A model generated the notes under the pieces. That model was not told the DNA's origin, made no database searches, and was given only the letters and a program-made list of their open reading frames with translations. A stretch of DNA of 64,000 bases from Schaalia dentiphila ATCC 17982 (lineage in GTDB: Bacteria > Actinomycetota > Actinomycetes > Actinomycetales > Actinomycetaceae), in the NCBI RefSeq assembly GCF_000154225.1, contig NZ_DS264586.1, positions 1,580,527 to 1,644,526 on the forward strand. The letters run 5' to 3'. Shown here piece after piece: positions 42,879 to 51,031 of this stretch; positions within the stretch are counted from its first letter, which is position 1, and every line of letters starts with the position of its first letter. Position numbers and translations under genes: made by a program.

Positions 42879-44461
42879 CGAACAACCTCCTCGCTGGGTG
42901 CGGGCAGGTGCTCGACGTCGAGCGTGCCCTCGTGAATCCAGGCGTCCAGTGCGGCCTGCCTGGCTTGCTTGCCGAACATGATGGGCCACAGGCCGATCCA
43001 GCGGTTCTTCAGGAAGAGACGCAGGAGGGAGTTGGCGCGCATCGAATCGATATCTCCGCGCTCGTGGGCGATGCCAGCGGCGCGCTGGGAGCAGAATCCG
43101 CCCTGGCAGGGGCCCATCCCCAGGCGCATCTGGCGACGCACGTCATCGAGCTGCCCCTTGGGCAGGGTGTCCATGACGTTTTCGAGCATGGCGCGCGTGG
43201 CCATCTCGCACTCGCAGATGATCTGCTCGTGGGAGGGGGATTCGTTGCGCGATTCGACGTTGTCGAGGCGGTGGCCGATCGTGTACAGGCGCTCTTCCTT
43301 GGCGGGAGGAACGGCCTCGTCGGCGGTCTTACAGGCGCGCTTCTCGCCCATCTCCTCGCACATGATGTCCACGATGCGTTCGGCCATGAGGCGGTAGGTA
43401 GTGAGCTTGCCGCCCGCGATGGTGAGCATGCCGTAGACGCCGTCGCGCGTGTTGTGGTCGATAATGCTCATGCCGCGCGCCATGTGGCGGGTATCGGTCG
43501 CCGACACACGCGAGTCCTTGATGAGGGGGCGCGCACCGGCCCAGGCGTGCACGGCACGGGACTTGCGGAAGCCGGGGACCATGGCCTCGCCGGAGTCCAG
43601 CATCTGCTGGACCTGGTCGGCGGGGATGGAGAGGCGATCCGGGTCGTCAGCCTTGAGGTCGGTCGTACCGATGATGCACACGGTGTGGTCGGGCACGAGG
43701 ATGTCGCCGTCGGCGGGCCACACGCAGCGGTTGATGACCGATTGGCTCAACCGGTGGTTCATGGCGATCATGATGCCGGCGCCGGGGACGACGTCGACTC
43801 CGTGGCAGTCGGCCATGGCGGCAATCTGTCCGGCCCAGGGGCCGCCGCAGTTGAGGACGAAGCCACACTCGATGCGCACGTCCTCACCCCCGCGCTCGTC
43901 ATGGACGATGACGGCGCTGATGCGCTCACCTTCGCGCTCGATGGATGTGACGCGGTGGTAGGTCAGGACCTGCGCCCCGTACGCCTGCGCGGAGCGAATC
44001 GCTCCCCAGGTCATCTGCCAGCCATCGACCGTGCCGTCCTGGACCTCGAAGGCGCGCTTGATGCGCGGGTCCAGGCGGGGTTCGCGACGCAGCGCCTCGG
44101 CGATGGAGATTTCTGCGGCGGGCACCTTTGCAGCCGCTGCGCGGGCCAGGAACTGATCCGCGTATTCCTCATCGTCGTGGGCGGTCACGACGAAGAGGCC
44201 TCCGGTGGCCTCGACAGCGTTGGCGTTGATGCGCTTGACGATCTCGTTTTCTTCGGCGCACTCGGTGGCCGACTCAGGATCGGACGCAATGTAGCGGCCG
44301 CCCGAGTGGAGCAGACCGTGGAAGCGACCGGAGGTTCCCTGAGCGATGTCCGCCCGGTCGACGAGGACGGCTGAGAAGCCGCGCATGGCGACGTCGCGGA
44401 CGACGCCGGCACCGGTGGATCCTCCACCAATGACACACACGTCAGTGCGAAGTGTCTTCAC
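42875..44461 (-). CDS. glpA: Anaerobic glycerol-3-phosphate dehydrogenase subunit A
   Basis: 528 aa from the GTG at 44461 (MKTLRTDVCVIGGGSTGAG); a GTG at 44479 would add six residues. FAD site VIGGGSTGAGVVRD, a DAO core with HGLLHSGGRY, and a C-terminal Bfd-like [2Fe-2S] domain (CECEMATRAM, then GPCQGGFC). It is the catalytic flavin subunit oxidising glycerol-3-phosphate under anaerobic conditions. Glycerol kinase and a glycerol facilitator are not in this window. Two palindromic sites upstream are likely operators. Confidence 0.95.
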   Translation of the reverse strand: MKTLRTDVCVIGGGSTGAGVVRDVAMRGFSAVLVDRADIAQGTSGRFHGLLHSGGRYIASDPESATECAEENEIVKRINANAVEATGGLFVVTAHDDEEYADQFLARAAAAKVPAAEISIAEALRREPRLDPRIKRAFEVQDGTVDGWQMTWGAIRSAQAYGAQVLTYHRVTSIEREGERISAVIVHDERGGEDVRIECGFVLNCGGPWAGQIAAMADCHGVDVVPGAGIMIAMNHRLSQSVINRCVWPADGDILVPDHTVCIIGTTDLKADDPDRLSIPADQVQQMLDSGEAMVPGFRKSRAVHAWAGARPLIKDSRVSATDTRHMARGMSIIDHNTRDGVYGMLTIAGGKLTTYRLMAERIVDIMCEEMGEKRACKTADEAVPPAKEERLYTIGHRLDNVESRNESPSHEQIICECEMATRAMLENVMDTLPKGQLDDVRRQMRLGMGPCQGGFCSQRAAGIAHERGDIDSMRANSLLRLFLKNRWIGLWPIMFGKQARQAALDAWIHEGTLDVEHLPAPSEEVVR

Positions 44462-44534
44462 CGTTAAAAATCCCTTCACCTCTTGATGAGGAAGTGCCTC
44501 ATTGCTCTCTCCATCATGCCCCTAGACACCCCTT

Positions 44535-44572
44535 TTGCACGAATGTACACACCGCTGTGCACATATGTGCAC
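44535..44572. promoter_or_regulatory. Tandem palindromic operators upstream of glpA
   Basis: Site 1 (44535-44550) TTGCACGAATGTACAC; site 2 (44557-44572) GTGCACATATGTGCAC, a perfect 16-bp palindrome. They are 6 nt apart, so their centres are 22 bp apart, two helical turns, as expected for two dimers on the same face. They lie 74-111 bp upstream of the glpA start. The regulator is unknown. Confidence 0.6.
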
Positions 44573-44715
44573 GACGGGGGTGCATCAAACTGACATCCGC
44601 ACTCCCCCGCACAATTCCGCGAGAAAATGACGAATTACGTCCCATGCTCATCACGAAAATACGGGCGATGCCTGTCCCATGGACGCTCATCCCACGCGAC
44701 CCCCACCTCTCCCCC

Positions 44716-44721
44716 TAGAGT
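44716..44721 (+). promoter_or_regulatory. -10-like hexamer TAGAGT before the M13 peptidase
   Basis: TAGAGT followed by 6 nt and ATG at 44728. The flanking CCTAGAGTT also precedes the DUF318 permease at 29581. The AAGG next to the ATG is too close to act as a normal ribosome binding site. Confidence 0.45.
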
Positions 44722-44727
44722 TAAGGC

Positions 44728-46749
44728 ATGACGAACACACTGCTCGCCCGAGTCCTCGACACCGCGAACATCGATTCGACGGTGCGCCCGCAGGACGATT
44801 TCTATCGCCACGTCAACGGCACGTGGCTGGGGACCCACACGATCCCCGCGGACCGCCCCATGGACGGGGCGTTCCACACGCTGCGCGACGCATCCGAGAA
44901 GTACGCGCGCGCAATCGCCCAGGACGCAGCCGATGGCACACTGGACGATCCGGATGCGCACCGCATCGCCACATTGTGGACTCAATTCCTCAACGAGGAC
45001 ACCATCGAAGAAGCCGGTGCCGCTCCCCTACGCCCCGACCTCGACGCAATCAACGCCTGCACCACCCACGAGGAGCTCGCCCGCGAGATGGGCCGCCTCA
45101 TGCGCGAGGGCATCGGAGGCCTCATCGGCGCATACGTGGGCACTGACCCGCACGACTCTTCGCGCTACATGGTCTCCCTCGTCCAGTCCGGCATCGGCCT
45201 GCCCGACGAGGCCTACTACCGCGAGGACGACTACGCGCCGATCCGCGAGGCCTACGTCGCGCACACCGCCCGCCTCCTTAGCCTCGCCGGTATGGCAGAC
45301 CCGGAGGGTGCGGCCGCGCGCATCATGGACCTGGAAACCGCGATCGCCTCCCACCACCGCGATTCCGTAAGCAACCGCGACCCGCTGCTCTCCGACAACC
45401 CGACCCCCTGGGAGGAGATTGCCACCCTGGCTCCAGGCTTCGACTGGGACGCGTGGGCGGAGGGCGCGCGCATGCCCGTCGCCGGCCTCGTCATGAACGT
45501 CGACCAGCCCGACTTCCTGTCGGCTGCCGCCGCCCTGTGGGCCGACACCGACCTGTCCGTGCTCAAGGAATGGCTGAGTGCCTCGGTGATCGACTGCCAC
45601 GCGTCGCTCCTGTCGAGCGATTTCGTCAACGAGAACTTCGACTTCCACGGCCGTACCCTGTCCGGCACGGAGGAGCTTCGTCCGCGCTGGAAGCGCGCCC
45701 TCGGACTTATCGAGGCCTACCTGGGCGAGGCCATGGGCCGCGCGTGGGTCGCCCGCCACTTCCCGCCCGACGCCAAGGAAGCGATGGACGCCCTGGTGCG
45801 CCGCCTCCTCGACGCCTACGGCGAGTCGATCCGAGGCCTCGACTGGATGAGCGAGGACACCAAGGTGAAAGCGCTGGACAAGCTCGCGACCTTCAATCCC
45901 AAGATCGGCTACCCCGTCAAGTGGCGCGACTACTCGACGCTGCACCTGGACCCGGAGGCGACGATCGTCGAGAACGTGCGCGCCGCTAACGCTCACGCCA
46001 CCGACCGCGAATGGGCCAAGCTTGGCCGCCCGGTGGACCGCGACGAGTGGTACATGACCCCCCAGACCGTCAACGCCTACTACAACCCCACGCAGAACGA
46101 GATCGTCTTCCCAGCCGCGATCCTTCAGCCTCCGTTCTTCGACACCGAAGCCGACGACGCGGTGAACTTCGGCGCGATTGGCGCGGTCATCGGCCACGAG
46201 ATCGGACACGGCTTCGACGACCAGGGCTCGCGCTACGACGGGGCGGGCAACCTGTCGAACTGGTGGACGGATGAGGACCGCGCCGCCTTCGAAGAGCGCA
46301 CGCACGCCCTCATTGAGCAGTATGACGCGCTCACACCGGCCATCCTCCTCGAGCAGGGCGAGGAATCGGAGGAAGGCGACGAACGCACGCTCCCCCACGT
46401 CAACGGCGCGCTCACGATCGGCGAAAACATCGGCGACCTCGGCGGACTGACCATCGCGTGGAAGGCATGGGCGGCCTCGCTCGCCGAGCAGGGGCTGACC
46501 CCGCAGTCCGCTCCCGTCATCGACGGCATCACCGGACCGCAGCGCTTCTTCTACTCGTGGGCACGCGCCTGGCGCACGGCCACGCGTCCCCAGTTCGCGC
46601 GCCAGATGCTGGCGATCGACCCCCACTCGCCCGCTGAGTTCCGCTGCAACCAGGTACTGCGCAACCTTGACACTTTCGTCGAGGCCTTCAACGTGACGCC
46701 CGGCGACGCGATGTGGCTGGAACCCTCCCAGCGCGTCACCATCTGGTAA
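44728..46749 (+). CDS. pepO: M13 family metallopeptidase (PepO/neprilysin-like)
   Basis: 673 aa, normal for bacterial PepO. The zinc motif HEIGH is in VIGHEIGHGFDDQG (about residue 489), the third ligand is in ENIGDLGG (about 565), and the substrate-binding VNAYYNPTQNEIVFPA precedes it. There is no signal peptide, so it probably cleaves oligopeptides in the cytoplasm. Aminopeptidase N follows on the same strand; together they would complete peptide breakdown. The start has no conventional Shine-Dalgarno. Confidence 0.92.
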   Translation: MTNTLLARVLDTANIDSTVRPQDDFYRHVNGTWLGTHTIPADRPMDGAFHTLRDASEKYARAIAQDAADGTLDDPDAHRIATLWTQFLNEDTIEEAGAAPLRPDLDAINACTTHEELAREMGRLMREGIGGLIGAYVGTDPHDSSRYMVSLVQSGIGLPDEAYYREDDYAPIREAYVAHTARLLSLAGMADPEGAAARIMDLETAIASHHRDSVSNRDPLLSDNPTPWEEIATLAPGFDWDAWAEGARMPVAGLVMNVDQPDFLSAAAALWADTDLSVLKEWLSASVIDCHASLLSSDFVNENFDFHGRTLSGTEELRPRWKRALGLIEAYLGEAMGRAWVARHFPPDAKEAMDALVRRLLDAYGESIRGLDWMSEDTKVKALDKLATFNPKIGYPVKWRDYSTLHLDPEATIVENVRAANAHATDREWAKLGRPVDRDEWYMTPQTVNAYYNPTQNEIVFPAAILQPPFFDTEADDAVNFGAIGAVIGHEIGHGFDDQGSRYDGAGNLSNWWTDEDRAAFEERTHALIEQYDALTPAILLEQGEESEEGDERTLPHVNGALTIGENIGDLGGLTIAWKAWAASLAEQGLTPQSAPVIDGITGPQRFFYSWARAWRTATRPQFARQMLAIDPHSPAEFRCNQVLRNLDTFVEAFNVTPGDAMWLEPSQRVTIW

Positions 46750-46864
46750 AAGCGTGTCCCAGCCGACAAAATACGGCGCGCCCCGCGCAATCACACCCAA
46801 CACATGACAACATAGGAATGTTGAGCGCAACAGCGCTCCCATTCCATCGACGGAAAGGCAACCC

Positions 46865-49432
46865 ATGCCAGGCCTGAACCTGACTCGCGAGGAAGCGACC
46901 GAGCGCGCCTCGGTCATTTCCTCTGTGACCCGCTATGAGATCTCCCTGGACCTCACGCGCGGAGACACCGACTTCGGTTCATTCACCCGCATCGAGTTCG
47001 ACGCGCGCGAAGGCGCCTCCACGTTCGCCGACCTCGTGTCCAACAACGTCCACTCGATCACGCTGAACGGCGATACCCTGGACCCCTTCTCGGTGCACCA
47101 GGACAACCGCATCGCGCTGGAGAACCTTGCCGAACACAACGTCCTCGAGGTTGAGGCATCCTGCCAGTACATGCACACAGGAGAGGGCCTGCACCGCTTC
47201 GTTGACCCCGCCGACGGACAGGCCTACACCTACTCCCAGTTCGAGGTCCCGGACGCCCGCCGTGTCTACACGACCTTTGAGCAGCCTGACCTGAAGTCCA
47301 CCTTCACCCTGACGGTCAAGGCCCCTAAGGGTTGGAAGGTCTTCTCTAACGCGCCGACCCCCACCCCCGAGGAAGAGGGCGAGGCCTGGATCTACCACTT
47401 CGCAACCACCGAGGTCATGTCGACCTACATCACCGCGATCGTCGCCGGCCCCTACGAGGGCACGACGGCCACGCTGACCTCCTCCGACGGCCGCACAATC
47501 GACCTGGGCGTCTACGCCCGCGCCTCGATCGTTGAGCACCTGGATGCCGACGAGATCATCGAGATCACCCGCCAGGGCTTCGAGTTCTTCGAGGGCGCCT
47601 ACGGCATCGCCTACCCCTTCACCAAGTACGACCAGATCTTCGTGCCCGAGTACAACGCGGGCGCTATGGAGAACGCCGGCTGCGTGACCTTCCGCGACGC
47701 CTACGTGTTCCGCACCCGTCCCACCGAGGCTCAGATGGAGGCTCGCGCCAACACGATCCTGCACGAGCTCGCGCACATGTGGTTCGGCGACCTGGTCACC
47801 ATGAAGTGGTGGAACGACCTGTGGCTCAACGAGTCCTTCGCCGAGTTCATGAGCCACCTGGCTCTGGCCGAGGCCACCAAGTACACCGAAGGATGGACGG
47901 GCTTCATGGTCCGCAAGGACTGGGGCCTCAAGCAGGATCAGCTGCCCACGACCCACCCGATTACAGCCGAGATCCGCGACCTCGCCGACGTCGAGGTCAA
48001 TTTCGACGGCATCACCTACGCCAAGGGTGCCTCCGTGCTGCGCCAGCTCGTCTCCTACGTGGGACGCGATGCCTTCTTCGCGGGTCTGCACGAGTACCTG
48101 ACGAAGCACTCCTACGCCAACGCCACGCTGGACGACCTGCTCTCCGAGCTGGCCGCTGCCTCGGGCCGCGACCTGGCGTCGTGGTCGAAGGTGTGGCTGG
48201 AGGAAGCCGGCGTCACCCTCCTGCGTCCGGTCGTCACGACCTCTGAGGACGGCACGATCGAGCGCCTCGAGATCACGCAGGAAGCCTTCTCCGAGGGCGC
48301 CTCGCTGCGCCCGCACCGCATGGGTGTGGCCGGCTACTCGCTGACCGAAGAGGGGACGCTGGCCCAGGTCTTCCGCGAGGAGCTCGACATTGACGGCGCG
48401 TCCACGGTGATCGAGGCTGCTGCGGGCATCGCTCGCCCGGATTTCATCCTCGTCAACGACGGAGACCTCGGCTACGCCAAGGTCCGCCTTGACGAGGAGT
48501 CCCTGGCCTTCGCGATCACCAACATCACCAAGTTCACGGATTCGCTGACCCGCGGCGTCGTCATGGCCTCCGCGTGGGATATGACGCGCGACGGCGAGAT
48601 GCCGGCACGCGACTACCTGAACCTGGCCCTGCGTGCCGTTCCCGTCGAGGACAACATGAGCCTCCTGACGCTCACCCTGCGTCACATCGACGAGGCCGTG
48701 CGCACCTTCGTGGCACCGAATTACCGCGCCGAGGCCGCCGAGGACACGGGCCGTCGCCTGCTCCTCCTGGCTCGCACGGCCGCCTCCGGCTCCGACGCGC
48801 AGCGGATGCTCGTCGCCGCTGCGGCCCGCAACGCGACCAGCCCCGAGCAGTTCGAGGCCATCCGCGCCCTCTACGACGGTACCCAGACCCTGGACGGCCT
48901 GGACCTTGACGTCGACCTCAAGTGGGACCTGCTGATCGCCCTGGTGCGCGGCAATGCCGCTACCGAGGAGGACATCGCAGCCCTGGAGGCCACCGACGAC
49001 ACGATGACCGGCCACCAGAACGCGGCCGCTGCTCGTGCGGCTCGCGAGGGCGAGTGGATCAAGGCCGACGTGTGGGACAAGGTCCTCACCGACACCTCGA
49101 TCCCCAACGACACCCGCTGGGCGATGATCTCGGGCTTCTGGGCGCAGGCGCGCACCAACCCGTCGGCATACGCCAGCTACGTGGGCGACTACTTCGAGGC
49201 CCTGGCGGGCATCTGGGAGACCTTCACCTTCCACACCGCCGAGGACCTCACGACGCTGCTCTTCCCGAACGCGCTGGCGGGCTACGCCCCCGAGGTCGAC
49301 GTGGTTGCCTCCGGCAAGGCCTGGATCGAGGCTCACGCGGACGCATCCGCCGGCACGATCCGCATCATCCGTGAGCTCATCGACGTGTGTGAACGTCAGA
49401 TCGCCAACCAGGCGGTGGACGCCGCGGGCTGA
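46865..49432 (+). CDS. pepN: Aminopeptidase N (M1 family)
   Basis: 855 aa, matching actinobacterial PepN. The exopeptidase motif GAMENAG (about residue 267) and the zinc site HELAHMWFGDL with the downstream glutamate in LWLNESFAEF are intact. The C-terminal half is the helical ERAP1-like domain. It removes N-terminal residues from peptides in the cytoplasm. GGAAAGG precedes the ATG. Two hairpins follow the stop. Confidence 0.95.
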   Translation: MPGLNLTREEATERASVISSVTRYEISLDLTRGDTDFGSFTRIEFDAREGASTFADLVSNNVHSITLNGDTLDPFSVHQDNRIALENLAEHNVLEVEASCQYMHTGEGLHRFVDPADGQAYTYSQFEVPDARRVYTTFEQPDLKSTFTLTVKAPKGWKVFSNAPTPTPEEEGEAWIYHFATTEVMSTYITAIVAGPYEGTTATLTSSDGRTIDLGVYARASIVEHLDADEIIEITRQGFEFFEGAYGIAYPFTKYDQIFVPEYNAGAMENAGCVTFRDAYVFRTRPTEAQMEARANTILHELAHMWFGDLVTMKWWNDLWLNESFAEFMSHLALAEATKYTEGWTGFMVRKDWGLKQDQLPTTHPITAEIRDLADVEVNFDGITYAKGASVLRQLVSYVGRDAFFAGLHEYLTKHSYANATLDDLLSELAAASGRDLASWSKVWLEEAGVTLLRPVVTTSEDGTIERLEITQEAFSEGASLRPHRMGVAGYSLTEEGTLAQVFREELDIDGASTVIEAAAGIARPDFILVNDGDLGYAKVRLDEESLAFAITNITKFTDSLTRGVVMASAWDMTRDGEMPARDYLNLALRAVPVEDNMSLLTLTLRHIDEAVRTFVAPNYRAEAAEDTGRRLLLLARTAASGSDAQRMLVAAAARNATSPEQFEAIRALYDGTQTLDGLDLDVDLKWDLLIALVRGNAATEEDIAALEATDDTMTGHQNAAAARAAREGEWIKADVWDKVLTDTSIPNDTRWAMISGFWAQARTNPSAYASYVGDYFEALAGIWETFTFHTAEDLTTLLFPNALAGYAPEVDVVASGKAWIEAHADASAGTIRIIRELIDVCERQIANQAVDAAG

Positions 49433-49452
49433 TCAGCCTCACAACGACGCCA

Positions 49453-49480
49453 GGGGGCGTGGCCACGTGGCCACGCCCCC
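49453..49480 (+). terminator. Terminator after pepN
   Basis: 28-nt perfect palindrome (GGGGGCGTGGCCAC and its complement) that folds into a long GC-rich stem, followed by TTCGTC. Confidence 0.8.
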
Positions 49481-49530
49481 TTCGTCTGACGTCCCAACTC
49501 CCTCAGGGAACACTAGCGTCGCATAAGCAA

Positions 49531-49566
49531 CCCCGGCCTCGTTACCGTGAATGGACGAGGCCGGGG
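49531..49566. terminator. Hairpin made of two inverted ACGAGGCCGGGG copies
   Basis: CCCCGGCCTCGT (49531-49542) pairs perfectly with ACGAGGCCGGGG (49555-49566) over 12 bp, 12-nt loop. It lies between pepN and the convergent cell-wall repeat gene, so it may end transcription in both directions. Confidence 0.75.
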
Positions 49567-49625
49567 CATTGCGTGCATGATTGCGTCCGAGTGAGCGTCG
49601 CTCACTCACAGCTCATGCGCGCCGA

Positions 49626-50387
49626 TCACTTCCAAGCGCCCCACCAGGTGCCGTTGTGGAAGAACCAGTGACGCTCGCCGTCGATCCACTGCGTACCGGT
49701 GACCATCGCGCCCGAGGCGTTCAGGTAGTACCAGGAACCCTCAACCTCGACCCAGCCGATGAGCATAACGCCCGAGGCGTTCAGGTAGTACCAGGTGCCG
49801 CCGACCAGGGTCCAGCCGGTGGCCATCGCACCGGAGCCGGTCAGGTAGTACCACTCGTTGTTGTAGTGGACCCAACCCATGGCCATGTCGCCCGAGGCGT
49901 TCAGGTAGTACCAGGAGTCGTCAACATTGATCCAGCCGGTCTGCATGAAGCCAGTCTCGGGATCCAGGAAGTACCAGGAGCCGTCGATAACGTTCCAACC
50001 GAAGGCCTGGGCACCTGAGGAAGCAAAGTACTCCCACTCGCCCTCCTGGTTGTGCCAGCCGGTGATCATGTAGCCGTTCTCATCAAAGCGGTAGACGACG
50101 TCATCAATCTCGATGAGTTCGTTCTTGGCGTAGGTTCCATCTCCGAGGTCGAACCACCAGCCTTTACCGTCCTGCTTCCAGGAGGCAGCACCATCGTCGG
50201 CGGCCGCGCCGTCGTCAGCGGGCTGCTCCTCGGTGGCACCGTCGGTGGCGGGCTGCTCCTCGGCGGCGACCTCGGTGGGAGCGCCGGGATCGGTCAGCTC
50301 GGCCGCGTTGGCGGGAACGACAGTTCCGGCGAGAACGGCAGCGCTCACGGCGGCGATCATAAGAGTGCGAACATTAATGGGGCGCAT
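49626..50387 (-). CDS. Secreted cell-wall-binding repeat protein (choline-binding type) 1
   Basis: 253 aa from the ATG at 50387 (AAAGGAAAG upstream). A signal peptide (about residues 1-28, ending ANAAE) is followed by a short acidic linker and seven or so repeats of about 20 residues with the pattern TGW...WYYLN.SG.M. These are CW_1/choline-binding-type repeats that hold proteins on choline-bearing or similar wall polymers. There is no enzymatic domain, so the protein may be an adhesin or scaffold. It is a paralogue of the next gene, with which it also shares the opening MRPIN and a leader motif. A good promoter lies upstream. Confidence 0.88.
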   Translation of the reverse strand: MRPINVRTLMIAAVSAAVLAGTVVPANAAELTDPGAPTEVAAEEQPATDGATEEQPADDGAAADDGAASWKQDGKGWWFDLGDGTYAKNELIEIDDVVYRFDENGYMITGWHNQEGEWEYFASSGAQAFGWNVIDGSWYFLDPETGFMQTGWINVDDSWYYLNASGDMAMGWVHYNNEWYYLTGSGAMATGWTLVGGTWYYLNASGVMLIGWVEVEGSWYYLNASGAMVTGTQWIDGERHWFFHNGTWWGAWK

Positions 50388-50488
50388 GGGCTTTCCTTTC
50401 GTGAGGCGCACATCCTGCGTAGGCTTCGTTGGAACGAACGTGAATGGCGCCAGCTCAGTCACTAGGGTTTTGTAGTAACGCATTGCCG

Positions 50489-50517
50489 AGTATACATAAC
50501 GGTTTCTTGATAATCAA
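50489..50517 (-). promoter_or_regulatory. Promoter of cell-wall repeat gene 1
   Basis: TTGATT (50517-50512), exactly 17 nt, TATACT (50494-50489). Predicted transcription start near 50482, giving a leader of about 95 nt. Confidence 0.75.
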
Positions 50518-50956
50518 GTGCTCGTGTCAAAGCACCTCGATAACCATAGGACAAACGGAGACGGCCAGCCCTATCCCTCACGGTTAAGCCGGGATCCTTT
50601 CCCAGCTCGACGGGGTGTTCACAACGCGCATTCACAGCCTCGCCCACACTGTCTAACCTCGCCGCCTCACTCCCCTCCAGGAGCGTGAGGGACAGAATCA
50701 GGGACTCTTGCCGTTCGTGATACACGCCATATTTCTGCACCTCACCCGATCCAGGTATGCCGCAGCGCTAAGAGCCGACACGTCGTTAATGCAACGGAGC
50801 CAAGACATCGAAACGCTCGTCACCGCACACCCCAATTCACAGGTAGGGCCGCGTCCGAGACACAGGCATCCACCGGCGAGGACGAACAACCTCGGCGAGC
50901 TCCGAAGTTTCGCAGACTCGGAAACTCGGAGACAATCGCAGTGCCTCGACGCCAAG
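50518..50956. other. Gene-free stretch between the two cell-wall repeat genes
   Basis: About 440 bp with lower GC than the flanks. The only open frames are short and have atypical composition; I find no recognisable protein or RNA. It could hold a small RNA or be decayed sequence. Confidence 0.45.
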
Positions 50957-50994
50957 AAAAGGTCTCGTCGGCAAGCATTCTTGCCGACGAGACC
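50957..50994 (-). terminator. Rho-independent terminator of cell-wall repeat gene 2
   Basis: Perfect 15-bp stem (50961-50975 with 50980-50994), 4-nt loop, then TTTT when read on the reverse strand, 37 bp after the stop codon. Confidence 0.92.
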
Positions 50995-51031
50995 ACCGAT
51001 GACGCATCACCGCACACGAGCACTCAGAAGG

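Noticed and set aside
50462..50740. 92-codon reverse frame upstream of cell-wall repeat gene 1
   Set aside because: It overlaps the promoter of that gene, has no ribosome binding site and no recognisable content.
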